Shown here piece after piece: positions 55,406-63,653 of a stretch of DNA of 64,000 nucleotides; within the stretch, counting starts at the first letter, position 1; every line of letters begins with the position of its first letter. The position numbers and the translations under genes were made by a program. Origin of the DNA: CAXSBR01 sp964252015 (lineage in GTDB: Bacteria > Actinomycetota > Actinomycetes > Mycobacteriales > Jatrophihabitantaceae); NCBI GenBank assembly GCA_964252015.1, contig CAXULW010000014.1:1-64000 (forward strand). Direction: 5' to 3'. The notes beneath the pieces are model-generated. The model did not search any database, was not told the origin of the DNA, and saw only the letters and a list, made by a program, of their open reading frames with translations.

Positions 55406-56980
55406 TCAGGTCGGTGCCGCTACGGCGTCGCTGGTGGCGCGGCCGGGCAGGGTGAGCCGGAAGCGCGCCCCGGGGGCCGGCGGCCCGGCCGGCGGCCCGA
55501 CTGGCGGCCCGACGTAGGCCAGATCGCCGCCGTGGGCTCGGGCCAGCGCGCGGGCGATGGGCAGGCCCAGCCCGAACCCGCCACTGTGCCGCGACCGGGA
55601 TGCATCCAGCCGCACCAGCCGGTCGAAGATCCGCTCCCGGTCGGGTTCGGCCACCCCCGGACCGGAGTCGGCGACATCGAGCTGCCACGTCAGCTCGGGT
55701 CGGCGACCGGACGGCGACGCCATCACGGCGTGGATCTCGACGCTGACCTCGGCCTGCGCCGGGCTGGCGTGGCGGGCGTTGTCGAGCAGGTTGGCCACGA
55801 TCTGACCCAACCGCATCGGGTCACCCACGACCGGCGCGGAACTCGGTCCGCGCAGCCTGATGCGCTGGTCGGGCGCGACGACCTGGGCCCGTTCGATCTC
55901 ATGCCGGACGACCTCGACCAGGTCAGCGCTCTCCACGGCCAGCGGCGCGTCGGTGTCGAACCGGGCCGCCGTCACCAGATCGTCCACCAGCCGGCTCGCC
56001 CGCCGCGTTTCTCGCACCATGGCCAGGTACGCCCGTTCGCGCCCCGGCGCATCGGGCTCGTTGCGGAGCAGGAGCTCGGAGGTCGCGTGCAGGCCGGTGA
56101 GCGGGGTGCGCAGCTCGTGTGAGACGTCGCTGAGGAAGCCGCGTAGCTGGGTCTGGGCCGCGGCCGCCGCGGACAGGGCGGTCTCCAACTCATCGAGCAT
56201 GGCGTCGAACGCCGTGGCGGTGCGCCCGAGCTCGGTGTCCGGCCGTCCGGTGCCAAGCCGCCGGCCTCGGTCGCCCGCGGCGATCCGCCGGGCCAGGCTG
56301 GTCATGTCGTCCAGGGGGCGCAGAGCTACCGCCACGACGCGCCCGAGCAGGAGCGCAGCCAGAGCCAACGCCAGCAGACCGCCGATCGCCTCGAGGACGA
56401 CGAGACGTCGCACCGTGGCCGTGACCTGGCTCGAGTCGACGGCCAAGGTGAGCACCTGGCCGCTCTGCGGCAGCGTGGTGCGTACGAACAGCACCGGACC
56501 GTCCTGGCGGATGGGCGCATTGACCTTGATGGGCGCTCTAGCGGCCCCGGCGGCCCGGGCCGCACCGGGCACCCCCAGGGAAGGGTTCACCGGGCGCGCG
56601 TTGGGACCGCGCACCGGTGCACCGGCACCCGCGCCCGAACCCGGCCGGGCGACGGTGAGCGTTCCGGTCAGGCACCGATAGCTGCTGCTGGAGGTAGCCG
56701 CGGACGAGCAGAGCTGCGCGGTTACCCCGCTTCCCTTGAGCCGATCCACCAGCTGCTGCGGGGTGAGGGCTCCGTCGAGCTGCTCGGCCAGCGCGACGCG
56801 ATCGTCGAGCCGGGTGCGCAGGTCCGAACGCAGGCGCGCCTGCAGGACGACGTCTACAGCCGCGAACAAACCAACTAGCAGAACCGCCAGCAACGCGAGA
56901 ACGCTGAGCACCACCCGCCGTCGCAACGCGGCCGGCCGGTGCAGCCGAGGCCGGCGGATCCGCCCGTCAAGCCGGCTCAT
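55406..56980 (-). CDS. Two-component sensor histidine kinase
   Basis: A 524-residue kinase. One membrane segment (VVLSVLALLAVLLVGLFAAV) is followed by a ~140-residue extracytoplasmic region rich in Ala/Pro/Gly (with CSSAATSSSSYRC) and a second helix (IGGLLALALAALLLGRVVAV). HAMP follows, then HisKA with H288 in SDVSHELRTPL. The ATPase domain has LLDNARHA, DSGPGV and FGLGLPIARAL. The C terminus has GPPVGPPAGPP repeats. It overlaps the response-regulator gene by four bases; the signal is unknown. Confidence 0.93.
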   Translation of the reverse strand: MSRLDGRIRRPRLHRPAALRRRVVLSVLALLAVLLVGLFAAVDVVLQARLRSDLRTRLDDRVALAEQLDGALTPQQLVDRLKGSGVTAQLCSSAATSSSSYRCLTGTLTVARPGSGAGAGAPVRGPNARPVNPSLGVPGAARAAGAARAPIKVNAPIRQDGPVLFVRTTLPQSGQVLTLAVDSSQVTATVRRLVVLEAIGGLLALALAALLLGRVVAVALRPLDDMTSLARRIAAGDRGRRLGTGRPDTELGRTATAFDAMLDELETALSAAAAAQTQLRGFLSDVSHELRTPLTGLHATSELLLRNEPDAPGRERAYLAMVRETRRASRLVDDLVTAARFDTDAPLAVESADLVEVVRHEIERAQVVAPDQRIRLRGPSSAPVVGDPMRLGQIVANLLDNARHASPAQAEVSVEIHAVMASPSGRRPELTWQLDVADSGPGVAEPDRERIFDRLVRLDASRSRHSGGFGLGLPIARALARAHGGDLAYVGPPVGPPAGPPAPGARFRLTLPGRATSDAVAAPT

Positions 56981-57720
56981 GCGCGCAGCACGTAACCGAG
57001 GCCGCGCGCGGTGTGGATGAGGCGAGGCCCGTACAACTCGGTCTTACGCCGTAGCGCGCTGACGTGGACCTCGACCAGGTTGGGGTCGTAGTCGTCGTAA
57101 CCCCAGACCTGGGTGAGGATCTGCGTCTTGGACAGGGTGCGGCCGCGGTTGGCGGCCAGGTAGGTCAGCAGCCGCCATTCGGTCGGCGTCAGGTCGAGCA
57201 GGTGGCCGGCCCGGGTCGCCACCGCCTCGGCCTCGTCGAGAAGCAGATCTCCGACCAGCACCGTGTCCGAGATCCGCCCCAGCCGGCGCAACAACGCCGT
57301 CGACCGGGCGAGCACCTCGGCGATCGCGAACGGCTTGGTCACGTAGTCGTCGGCGCCCACGTCGAACCCGCGCAGGCGGTCGGGCAGCTCGTCACGCGCC
57401 GTGAGGAGCAGCACCACCGCATCGGTGCGAGCCCGCAAGGCCCGGGTGAGCTCGAATCCGTTCCGTCCGGGCACCATGACGTCGAGCAGGGCCAGGTCCG
57501 GGCGAAACGCGTCGACCTCGGCCTCGAGGTCGGCGCCGTCGACGAGGGCGCGCACGGTGTGGCCGGCCGAGGTGAACGCCGCCGACAGCGCCGCCCGGAT
57601 CGCGTCCTCGTCCTCGATCACCAGCACCCGCGCGCCACGGCCGGCGGCGGACGCGGCCGCCGCCACGGACATGGATACGGACGACCCCACCAACGGTGCC
57701 GAGCCCTCGATGCGAGACAT
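56977..57720 (-). CDS. OmpR-family response regulator
   Basis: A 247-residue regulator: receiver domain with D80 as phospho-acceptor (LALLDVMVPG) and K129 (YVTKPF), then a winged-helix DNA-binding domain (LTPTEWRLLTYLAANRGRTL, VEVHVSALRRK, RGLGYVLRA). An Ala/Ser-rich leader of ~25 residues precedes the receiver, so the true start may be later. It diverges from the DUF5666 gene across OmpR-like direct repeats. Confidence 0.94.
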   Translation of the reverse strand: MSRIEGSAPLVGSSVSMSVAAAASAAGRGARVLVIEDEDAIRAALSAAFTSAGHTVRALVDGADLEAEVDAFRPDLALLDVMVPGRNGFELTRALRARTDAVVLLLTARDELPDRLRGFDVGADDYVTKPFAIAEVLARSTALLRRLGRISDTVLVGDLLLDEAEAVATRAGHLLDLTPTEWRLLTYLAANRGRTLSKTQILTQVWGYDDYDPNLVEVHVSALRRKTELYGPRLIHTARGLGYVLRA

Positions 57721-57740
57721 TGCTCCATCCTGCTGGCCGG

Positions 57741-57796
57741 TGCTGAAGGGTTGCTGAAGAACTGCCCTAGAGTGTCCGTTTTCAGCTCAGCTTCAG
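57741..57796. promoter_or_regulatory. Two OmpR-type direct-repeat sites in the regulator/DUF5666 intergenic region
   Basis: TGCTGAAG occurs at 57741-57748 and 57752-57759, an 11-bp period as expected for an OmpR-family dimer on one face of the helix. In the opposite orientation, CTGAAGCTGAGCTGAA (complement of 57781-57796) has the same CTGAA half-site at 11-bp spacing. The two sites face each other between divergent genes and probably serve the adjacent response regulator. Confidence 0.6.
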
Positions 57797-57868
57797 GTGG
57801 ACGGCGCAGGGTCGAGATCGACCCCGGTCAGATCGACCGCATCCCGCCCGACGAGAGGACCCAGCACC

Positions 57869-58813
57869 GTGAGCGAGTACCCCGAGCACGACGAGATTTC
57901 GAACGGACGAAACCCACAATCCCCGCCCCGGTCGAACCGGCGAGCCGGCGTGATCGGGCTGGTCGCGGTCGGTGGCCTGGCCGCGGGAGGCGCGGCGCTG
58001 TACGTCGCCAACTCCGCCGGCGCGGCACCGTCGAGCTCGACGTCGGCTGCGACGCCCTCATCGGCCTCGTCATCGGCCTCGTCGTCGTCATCGAGTTCGG
58101 CCACGTGCACCGCGCCTGGCCCTGGCGCGGGCAGAGGACGAGCGGGTCGACCGGCGGGCGGACCGGGCGCCGGGGGCCCGGGACGCGGACCGGCCGGTGC
58201 CAGTGCGGACGGGCGCATCACTGCGGTGAGCGCGACCAGCCTGACTGTGAAGGACCTCTTCGCCAAGACTCACACCTACCAGATCACCTCGACCACCGTG
58301 GTGCACTCCGGTCCGGCCCGAACGGTGCAGGTCAGCGCGCTCACGGTCGGCGAACACGTCGTCGTCCGCACGGCGGGTAGCACCTCGACCGCGGCCGACA
58401 TCGACCTGCGCCTGGCTCATATCGACGGGTCGGTCACGGCGGTGACGGGCTCGGCCATCACTGTCACCGACCGCGACGGCTTCACCCGCACGATCGATAC
58501 CGACGGGCAGACCAAGTACACGCTGAACTCGGCCTCGTCGAGTCGGTCGAAGGTCACCGCCGGGAGCGTCGTGCACGCCGAGGGCAAGGTCGATGCCGAC
58601 GGAACGGCCCTGGACGCGACGAGCGTCGACGTCGTGACCTCGGCCAAGCCCCCGGTCGCCGGGGGCGGGGCACGTCCATGCGCACCGGCCGCGGGCCGCG
58701 GCCCGGGTTGGCCCGGTCACCGCGGCGCCCCGCCCGTCGCTCCGAAGCCCAGCTCGAGCGGCAGCACCAGCATTCCGGCCACGCCGACGCCGTCGGCTAC
58801 CACCACCCGGTGA
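57869..58813 (+). CDS. Membrane-anchored DUF5666 protein
   Basis: A 314-residue protein. A cytosolic basic stretch and one transmembrane helix (AGVIGLVAVGGLAAGGAALYV) are followed by a Ser-rich linker. Two DUF5666-like beta modules follow (DGRITAVSATSLTVKDLFAK and DGSVTAVTGSAITVTDRDGF), then a Pro/Gly/Ser-rich tail. DUF5666 is of unknown function, probably extracytoplasmic. GTG at 57869 has GAGAGG upstream. It is divergent from the two-component system and shares its operator region, so it is the likely target gene. Confidence 0.85.
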   Translation: MSEYPEHDEISNGRNPQSPPRSNRRAGVIGLVAVGGLAAGGAALYVANSAGAAPSSSTSAATPSSASSSASSSSSSSATCTAPGPGAGRGRAGRPAGGPGAGGPGRGPAGASADGRITAVSATSLTVKDLFAKTHTYQITSTTVVHSGPARTVQVSALTVGEHVVVRTAGSTSTAADIDLRLAHIDGSVTAVTGSAITVTDRDGFTRTIDTDGQTKYTLNSASSSRSKVTAGSVVHAEGKVDADGTALDATSVDVVTSAKPPVAGGGARPCAPAAGRGPGWPGHRGAPPVAPKPSSSGSTSIPATPTPSATTTR

Positions 58814-58818
58814 CCGAG

Positions 58819-58869
58819 GCCGCCTGATCGTCACTGCACCGGTGCACTGGGCAGTGGCGATCAGGCGGC
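58819..58869. terminator. Strong terminator hairpin after the DUF5666 gene
   Basis: GCCGCCTGATCG (58819-58830) and CGATCAGGCGGC (58858-58869) form a perfect 12-bp stem, extended by CACTG/CAGTG after one mismatch, with a 15-nt loop. It is six bases after the DUF5666 stop. It has no T tract. Confidence 0.75.
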
Positions 58870-59008
58870 GGGGCCGGGGGGAGGGAGCGTATGCGTCGTC
58901 GGGCCGATAAGGTTTTCAGCGGCGCACCGCGGAAGTTTGAAGATCAGGACATCGACCGTTCGCGCCACCGCCGACCGCCCTGCTCGATCGCCCGGCTTGG
59001 AGCCAGTC

Positions 59009-60607
59009 TTGTCGTTGCCCGCCACCGAAGCCCCACCGTTCGCCCCGGACCGGACCTTAGATCCGGACTGGTGGAAGACCGCGGTCTTCTATCAGATCTA
59101 CCCGCGCAGCTTCGCCGACTCGAACGGCGACGGCGAGGGTGACCTGAACGGCATCCGCGCCCGGCTGGACTATCTGCGCGACCTGGGGGTCGACGCGTTG
59201 TGGTTGAGCCCGTTCTATGTCTCGCCGATGCACGACGGCGGCTACGACGTCGCCGATCCGTGTGACGTCGACCCGCGCTTCGGCACGTTGGAAGACTTCG
59301 ACGCCATGGTCGCGGCCGCGCACGAGCGGGGCATCAAGGTCACGGTCGACCTGGTGCCCAACCACTTCTCGGACCAGCATGTCTGGTTTCGCCAAGCGCT
59401 CGCGGCCGCGCCGGGCAGCCGGGAGCGAGCCCGGTTCCACTTCCTGGACGGCCGCGGTTCCGACGGAACCGAGCCGCCCAACAACTGGCCGTCGGTGTTC
59501 GGCGGCCCGGCCTGGACTCGGCTGCCGGACGGGCAGTGGTACCTGCATCTGTTCGCCCCGGAACAGCCCGACCTGAACTGGGAGAATGCCGAGGTCCGGG
59601 CCGAGTTCGCCCGGGTGGTGCGGTTCTGGCTCGAACGGGGAGCGGACGGCTTCCGCGTCGACGTCGCCCACGGCATGGCCAAGCCGCCGGGCCTGCCCGA
59701 CATGGCGGCCGCGCCCAACGTAATGCTGACCCACGTCAAGGACGACCCCCGTTTCGACCAGCCCGCGGTGCACGACTACCTGCGCGAGCTGCGCGCGGTC
59801 ATGGACGAGTACCCGGGCGCGATGGCGGTGGGCGAGGTCTGGGCCGAGTCGGTCGAGCGGCAGGTGGCCTACATCCGCCCCGACGAGCTGCACCTCGCGT
59901 TCAACTTCGACCTGGTGCGGGCCGACTGGGCCGCGCCGGCGTTCTTCCAGGCCATCCAGGACGCGATGGACGCGACCGCGCGGGTCGGTGCCCCCAACAC
60001 CTGGGTGCTGGCCAACCACGACATCGTCCGGCACGCCACCCGCTTCGGCGGTGGCTCGGTCGGGCAGGCCCGGGCCCGGGCCGCGGCGATGATCCAGCTG
60101 GCGCTGCCCGGCGCGGCCTATCTCTACCAGGGCGACGAGCTGGGACTGGAGAACGTCGACCTGCCGGATGAGGCGCTGCAGGACCCGGCCTGGGAACGCA
60201 GCGGTCACACCCATCGCGGCCGTGACGGCGAGCGGGTGCCGATGCCGTGGAGCGGGTCGACGCCTCCGTTCGACTTCACCACCGGTACGCCATGGCTGCC
60301 CATGCCGTCGGGCTGGGCGCAGGTGACGGTCCAGGCTCAGCGCGACGACCCGGATTCGATGCTCTCGCTCTACCGGCGCCTCCTGGCCCGGCGCCGGGAA
60401 CGGCCTGAGTTGAGCTCAGGCACGTTCGATTGGATCGGCGCCCCGGACGGCTGCCTGGCCTTCCGGCGGGGCGAGTCGTTGGTCGCGGTGACGAACTTCT
60501 CGTCGATGCCGGCGGAACTGCCGCTCGGCAAGGTCCTGCTCGCCTCCGGTCCCTTGGCCGACGGCGACCTCCCGCCGGACACCGCGGTGTGGCTGGCCAC
60601 CGAGTGA
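59009..60607 (+). CDS. GH13 alpha-glucosidase (oligo-1,6-glucosidase-like)
   Basis: A 532-residue GH13 enzyme: VFYQIYPRSFADSNGDGEGD, then nucleophile D218 (GFRVDVAHGM), acid/base E276 (VGEVWAESV) and D338 (ANHDIVRHA). The QGDELGLEN and SGSTPPFDF stretches are typical of GH13_30/31-type alpha-glucosidases acting on maltose or short oligosaccharides. TTG at 59009 with TTGGAG upstream gives the likely start; a TTG at 58937 is in frame but would add a basic leader. It lies apart from the glgE operon but could feed or consume its intermediates. Confidence 0.87.
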   Translation: MSLPATEAPPFAPDRTLDPDWWKTAVFYQIYPRSFADSNGDGEGDLNGIRARLDYLRDLGVDALWLSPFYVSPMHDGGYDVADPCDVDPRFGTLEDFDAMVAAAHERGIKVTVDLVPNHFSDQHVWFRQALAAAPGSRERARFHFLDGRGSDGTEPPNNWPSVFGGPAWTRLPDGQWYLHLFAPEQPDLNWENAEVRAEFARVVRFWLERGADGFRVDVAHGMAKPPGLPDMAAAPNVMLTHVKDDPRFDQPAVHDYLRELRAVMDEYPGAMAVGEVWAESVERQVAYIRPDELHLAFNFDLVRADWAAPAFFQAIQDAMDATARVGAPNTWVLANHDIVRHATRFGGGSVGQARARAAAMIQLALPGAAYLYQGDELGLENVDLPDEALQDPAWERSGHTHRGRDGERVPMPWSGSTPPFDFTTGTPWLPMPSGWAQVTVQAQRDDPDSMLSLYRRLLARRRERPELSSGTFDWIGAPDGCLAFRRGESLVAVTNFSSMPAELPLGKVLLASGPLADGDLPPDTAVWLATE

Positions 60608-60633
60608 GCCCGGCTCCGTGACCTGAGACTCCG

Positions 60634-61353
60634 TTAGAGCAGGACGAGACCGTCCCGCCGGGGTTCGGCGTAGGCCGAGCCGAACTCGGCGGCGACCCGG
60701 GTCCACCCGCGGCTGGTCGAGACCACGATGTGCCCGTTCTCGGGCAAGAACCCCATCCCGACGAGCGCGCTCAGGCTGCGGTTGGTGATCTCGGCGATGT
60801 CCGTGCCGTCGGAGACGGTCAGCACGGGGCGGTCGAGCAGGGTGTCGACCGCCCTTGCGCCCAGGCCCTGGTCGGCGGCGTCGACGTGGGCTCGGGCGCC
60901 CGCTCGGACCAGGTCGTGCACGACCGCGGCCGGAACCCGCTCGATGCGCAGCCAGCCGTCCTGCGGGGGACGGCCGCCGCGCCAACTCGCGTCGTCACGC
61001 TCAGGTGTTACCGCAGCGCCGTCGTTGTCGTCGGCATCGTCTGCCGTAGCGCCGTCGTCGTCGCCATCGGCGTTGGCGTCGAGCCAGCGGCCCAGGTCCC
61101 CGGCCCGGGCAGTGACGTCGAGCCCACGCCCGGGACGTTCGTCGTAGCCGCGCGGTTGTTGGTCGTAGCCGACGGCGCGCGCGACCAGCGCACCAGAGGG
61201 CAGCCGCGCCATCGCCGTCCGGCGGCGGTCCGGCGCGTCGATCAGGCGAACCGGGGCGGTGGCGTCGATGCGAGCGATCCGGCGCACCATCGGGGCCAGC
61301 TCCAGCCAATCCTGACGATCCAACGGCCACGCCGAGGTGGCCACACCGTTCAT
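60634..61353 (-). CDS. Conserved hypothetical protein with acidic insert
   Basis: A 239-residue protein of unknown function. LDRQDWLELAPMVRRIARID and RRRTAMARLPSGALVARAVG form an N-terminal domain and PVLTVSDGTDIAEITNRSLS with FLPENGHIVVSTSRGWTRVA a C-terminal one. Between them lies an Asp/Ala-rich stretch (about residues 88-118). The ATG overlaps the thioesterase stop by four bases, so it belongs to the ettA-thioesterase transcript. Confidence 0.7.
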   Translation of the reverse strand: MNGVATSAWPLDRQDWLELAPMVRRIARIDATAPVRLIDAPDRRRTAMARLPSGALVARAVGYDQQPRGYDERPGRGLDVTARAGDLGRWLDANADGDDDGATADDADDNDGAAVTPERDDASWRGGRPPQDGWLRIERVPAAVVHDLVRAGARAHVDAADQGLGARAVDTLLDRPVLTVSDGTDIAEITNRSLSALVGMGFLPENGHIVVSTSRGWTRVAAEFGSAYAEPRRDGLVLL

Positions 61354-61757
61354 CGGTCCGGCTCGCGGTCGCCGTAACCGGCCAGGGCTCGACGTTCCTC
61401 CGGGGTGAGTCGGCGGGGCCGGTCGGTGGTGAAGTCGAACGGCACGCAGCGGGTGACCGCACGCGCCGCCAGCGTCTCTGCGTCGAAGACCTCGTACCGG
61501 ACCTGGAATGAGGCACCGCGCACCTCGTCCACCCACAGCTCGATGCGCAACGGCTGCGGGTGGTAGACGACGGGGCGCAGGTAGTCGATCTCGTGCCGGG
61601 CGATCACCGTGCCCTTGGCGAAGGTTCCGTCGTAGCGGTCGAAGAACATGGCAACCCGAGCCTGCTCCAGGTACGTCACGTACGCGGTGTTGTTGACGTG
61701 GGCGAACGCGTCCATGTCGCCCCAGCGCATGTGACAGTCGTAGACGAAGCGGCTCAC
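61350..61757 (-). CDS. Acyl-CoA thioesterase (4HBT hotdog family)
   Basis: A 135-residue hotdog protein similar to YbgC/FcbC-type thioesterases. The signature RWGDMDAFAHVNNTAYVTYL has the catalytic Asp and HVNN motif. VIARHEIDYLRPVVYH and the FDFTTDRPRRLTPEERRAL end are also typical of the actinobacterial form. The start is GTG at 61757, ten bases after the ettA stop; its own stop overlaps the next gene. Substrate unknown. Confidence 0.9.
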   Translation of the reverse strand: MSRFVYDCHMRWGDMDAFAHVNNTAYVTYLEQARVAMFFDRYDGTFAKGTVIARHEIDYLRPVVYHPQPLRIELWVDEVRGASFQVRYEVFDAETLAARAVTRCVPFDFTTDRPRRLTPEERRALAGYGDREPDR

Positions 61758-61767
61758 CGGACCTCAC

Positions 61768-63450
61768 TCAGTCGCGGGTCAACCGGCGGTGGGTGACCGC
61801 GTGCGGGCGGGCCGCTTCCTGGCCCATGCGCTCGACCTTGTTCTTCTCGTAGCTGTCGAAGTTGCCCTCGAACCAGTACCACGCCGCCGGGTTGTCGTCC
61901 GTACCCTCCCAGGCCAGGATGTGGGTCGCCACCCGGTCCAGGAACCACCGATCGTGGCTGATGACCACGGCACAGCCGGGGAACTCGAGCAATGCGTTCT
62001 CGAGCGATCCCAGGGTCTCGACGTCGAGGTCGTTGGTCGGCTCGTCGAGCAGGAGCGTGTTGCCGCCCTCCTTGAGCGTCAGGGCGAGGTTGAGCCGGTT
62101 GCGTTCCCCGCCGGACAGGATGCCGGCCTTCTTCTGCTGGTCGGGACCCTTGAACCCGAAGGCGGAGACGTAGGCGCGGGAGGGCATCTCGACGTTGCCG
62201 ACCTTGATGAAGTCGAGTCCTTCCGAGACGACCTGCCACACGTTCTTGGCCGGATCGATGCCGCCGCGACTCTGGTCGACGTAGCTGATCTTGACTGTCT
62301 CCCCGACCTTGACCTCCCCGGAATCGGGCTGCTCCATCCCGACGATGGTCTTGAACAGCGTGGTTTTGCCAACGCCGTTCGGGCCGATGACCCCGACGAT
62401 CCCACCACGCGGCAGCGAGAACGACAGATCCTTCACCAGCAACCGAGCGTCGAAACCCTTGTCCAGATGGCTGGTTTCCACGACCACGCTGCCCAAGCGC
62501 GGACCGGGCGGGATCTGCAGCTCCTCGAAATCGAGCTTGCGGGTCTTTTCCGCCTCGGCGGCCATCTCCTCATACCGGGTCAGCCGCGCCTTGCTCTTGG
62601 CCTGCCGCCCCTTCGCGTTCTGCCGGACCCAGGTCAGCTCCTCGCGCAGCCGCCGCTGCAGCTTCGCGTCCTTCTTGCCGGTGACGTCCAAACGCTCGGC
62701 TTTCTTCTCCAGATAGGTCGAGTAGTTGCCCTCGTAGGGGTAGGCGCGGCCCCGGTCGAGCTCCAGGATCCACTCGGCCACGTTGTCCAGGAAGTACCGG
62801 TCGTGAGTGACGGCCAGAACCGCCCCCGGGTACGCGGCCAGATGCTGTTCCAACCACTCCACGCTCTCCGCATCGAGGTGGTTGGTGGGCTCATCGAGCA
62901 GGAGCAGGTCGGGCTGCTCAAGCAGCAACTTGCACAACGCCACCCGGCGGCGCTCCCCGCCGGACAGGTGGGTGACGGCCTCATCACCGGGCGGGCACCG
63001 CAGGGCGTCCATGGCTTGTTCGATCCGGCTGTCGATCTCCCACCCGTTGGCGTGCTCGATCTTGTCCAGCAGATCACCTTGCTCGGGCAGGAGGGTGTCG
63101 AAGTCGGCGTCGGGCTCCCCCATCGCCTCGGAGACCTCCTCGAATCGCGCCAGCCAACCGCGCAGCTCAGCCACCGCGTCCTCGACGTTCTCGCGAACCG
63201 TCTTCGTCTCGTCCAGCGGCGGTTCCTGCTGGAGCAACCCCACGGTGGAACCGGGGGCGAGGGCGGCGTCTCCGTTGGACGCGGTGTCGAGACCGGCCAT
63301 GATCTTCAGCACGGTCGACTTGCCGGCGCCGTTGGGACCGACGACGCCGATCTTGGCGCCGGGCAGGAACGACAAGGTGACGTCGTCGAGGATCATCTTG
63401 TCGCCATGCGTCTTGCGCACCTTGTACATCGTGTAAATGAACTGCGCCAC
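61768..63450 (-). CDS. ettA: Energy-dependent translational throttle ATPase EttA
   Basis: A 560-residue ABC-F protein with two ABC domains: Walker A GPNGAGKST and GPNGVGKTT, signatures HLSGGERRRVALCK and LSGGERNRLNLA, and two LLLDEPTN Walker B motifs. The linker (EEKAERLDVT-type, then LTWVRQNAKGRQAKSKAR) is the P-site interaction motif region. EttA binds the ribosomal E site and regulates early elongation according to ATP supply. GTG at 63450 matches the family start AQFIYTMYKVRKTHGDK; the frame upstream is not conserved. Confidence 0.95.
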   Translation of the reverse strand: MAQFIYTMYKVRKTHGDKMILDDVTLSFLPGAKIGVVGPNGAGKSTVLKIMAGLDTASNGDAALAPGSTVGLLQQEPPLDETKTVRENVEDAVAELRGWLARFEEVSEAMGEPDADFDTLLPEQGDLLDKIEHANGWEIDSRIEQAMDALRCPPGDEAVTHLSGGERRRVALCKLLLEQPDLLLLDEPTNHLDAESVEWLEQHLAAYPGAVLAVTHDRYFLDNVAEWILELDRGRAYPYEGNYSTYLEKKAERLDVTGKKDAKLQRRLREELTWVRQNAKGRQAKSKARLTRYEEMAAEAEKTRKLDFEELQIPPGPRLGSVVVETSHLDKGFDARLLVKDLSFSLPRGGIVGVIGPNGVGKTTLFKTIVGMEQPDSGEVKVGETVKISYVDQSRGGIDPAKNVWQVVSEGLDFIKVGNVEMPSRAYVSAFGFKGPDQQKKAGILSGGERNRLNLALTLKEGGNTLLLDEPTNDLDVETLGSLENALLEFPGCAVVISHDRWFLDRVATHILAWEGTDDNPAAWYWFEGNFDSYEKNKVERMGQEAARPHAVTHRRLTRD

Positions 63451-63589
63451 CGTTTGGCCCCTGCTCGCTTCGAATCGCACCGGCACCACTGATGCCGGCG
63501 TCCTGGTTGGTGTCCCGGACCCGTCGTCGCGCCGCATCAGTGCCTCGGCACCGAGCCCGGAGTCGTCCGGAATCCGGGACACCAGCCTA

Positions 63590-63607
63590 GTGGCGCTTAC
63601 GCGCCAC
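63590..63607 (-). terminator. Hairpin in the ssb-ettA spacer
   Basis: GTGGCGC (63590-63596) and GCGCCAC (63601-63607) form a perfect stem with a four-base loop. It is located 47 bp downstream of the ssb stop on the transcribed strand and 140 bp before ettA. It may end or attenuate ssb transcription. The ~200-bp spacer holds no gene I can support. Confidence 0.5.
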
Positions 63608-63653
63608 CAAGGCCAGACCGGGGCGATCCGTTCCGGCCGCCCGGGTGGGGGGC

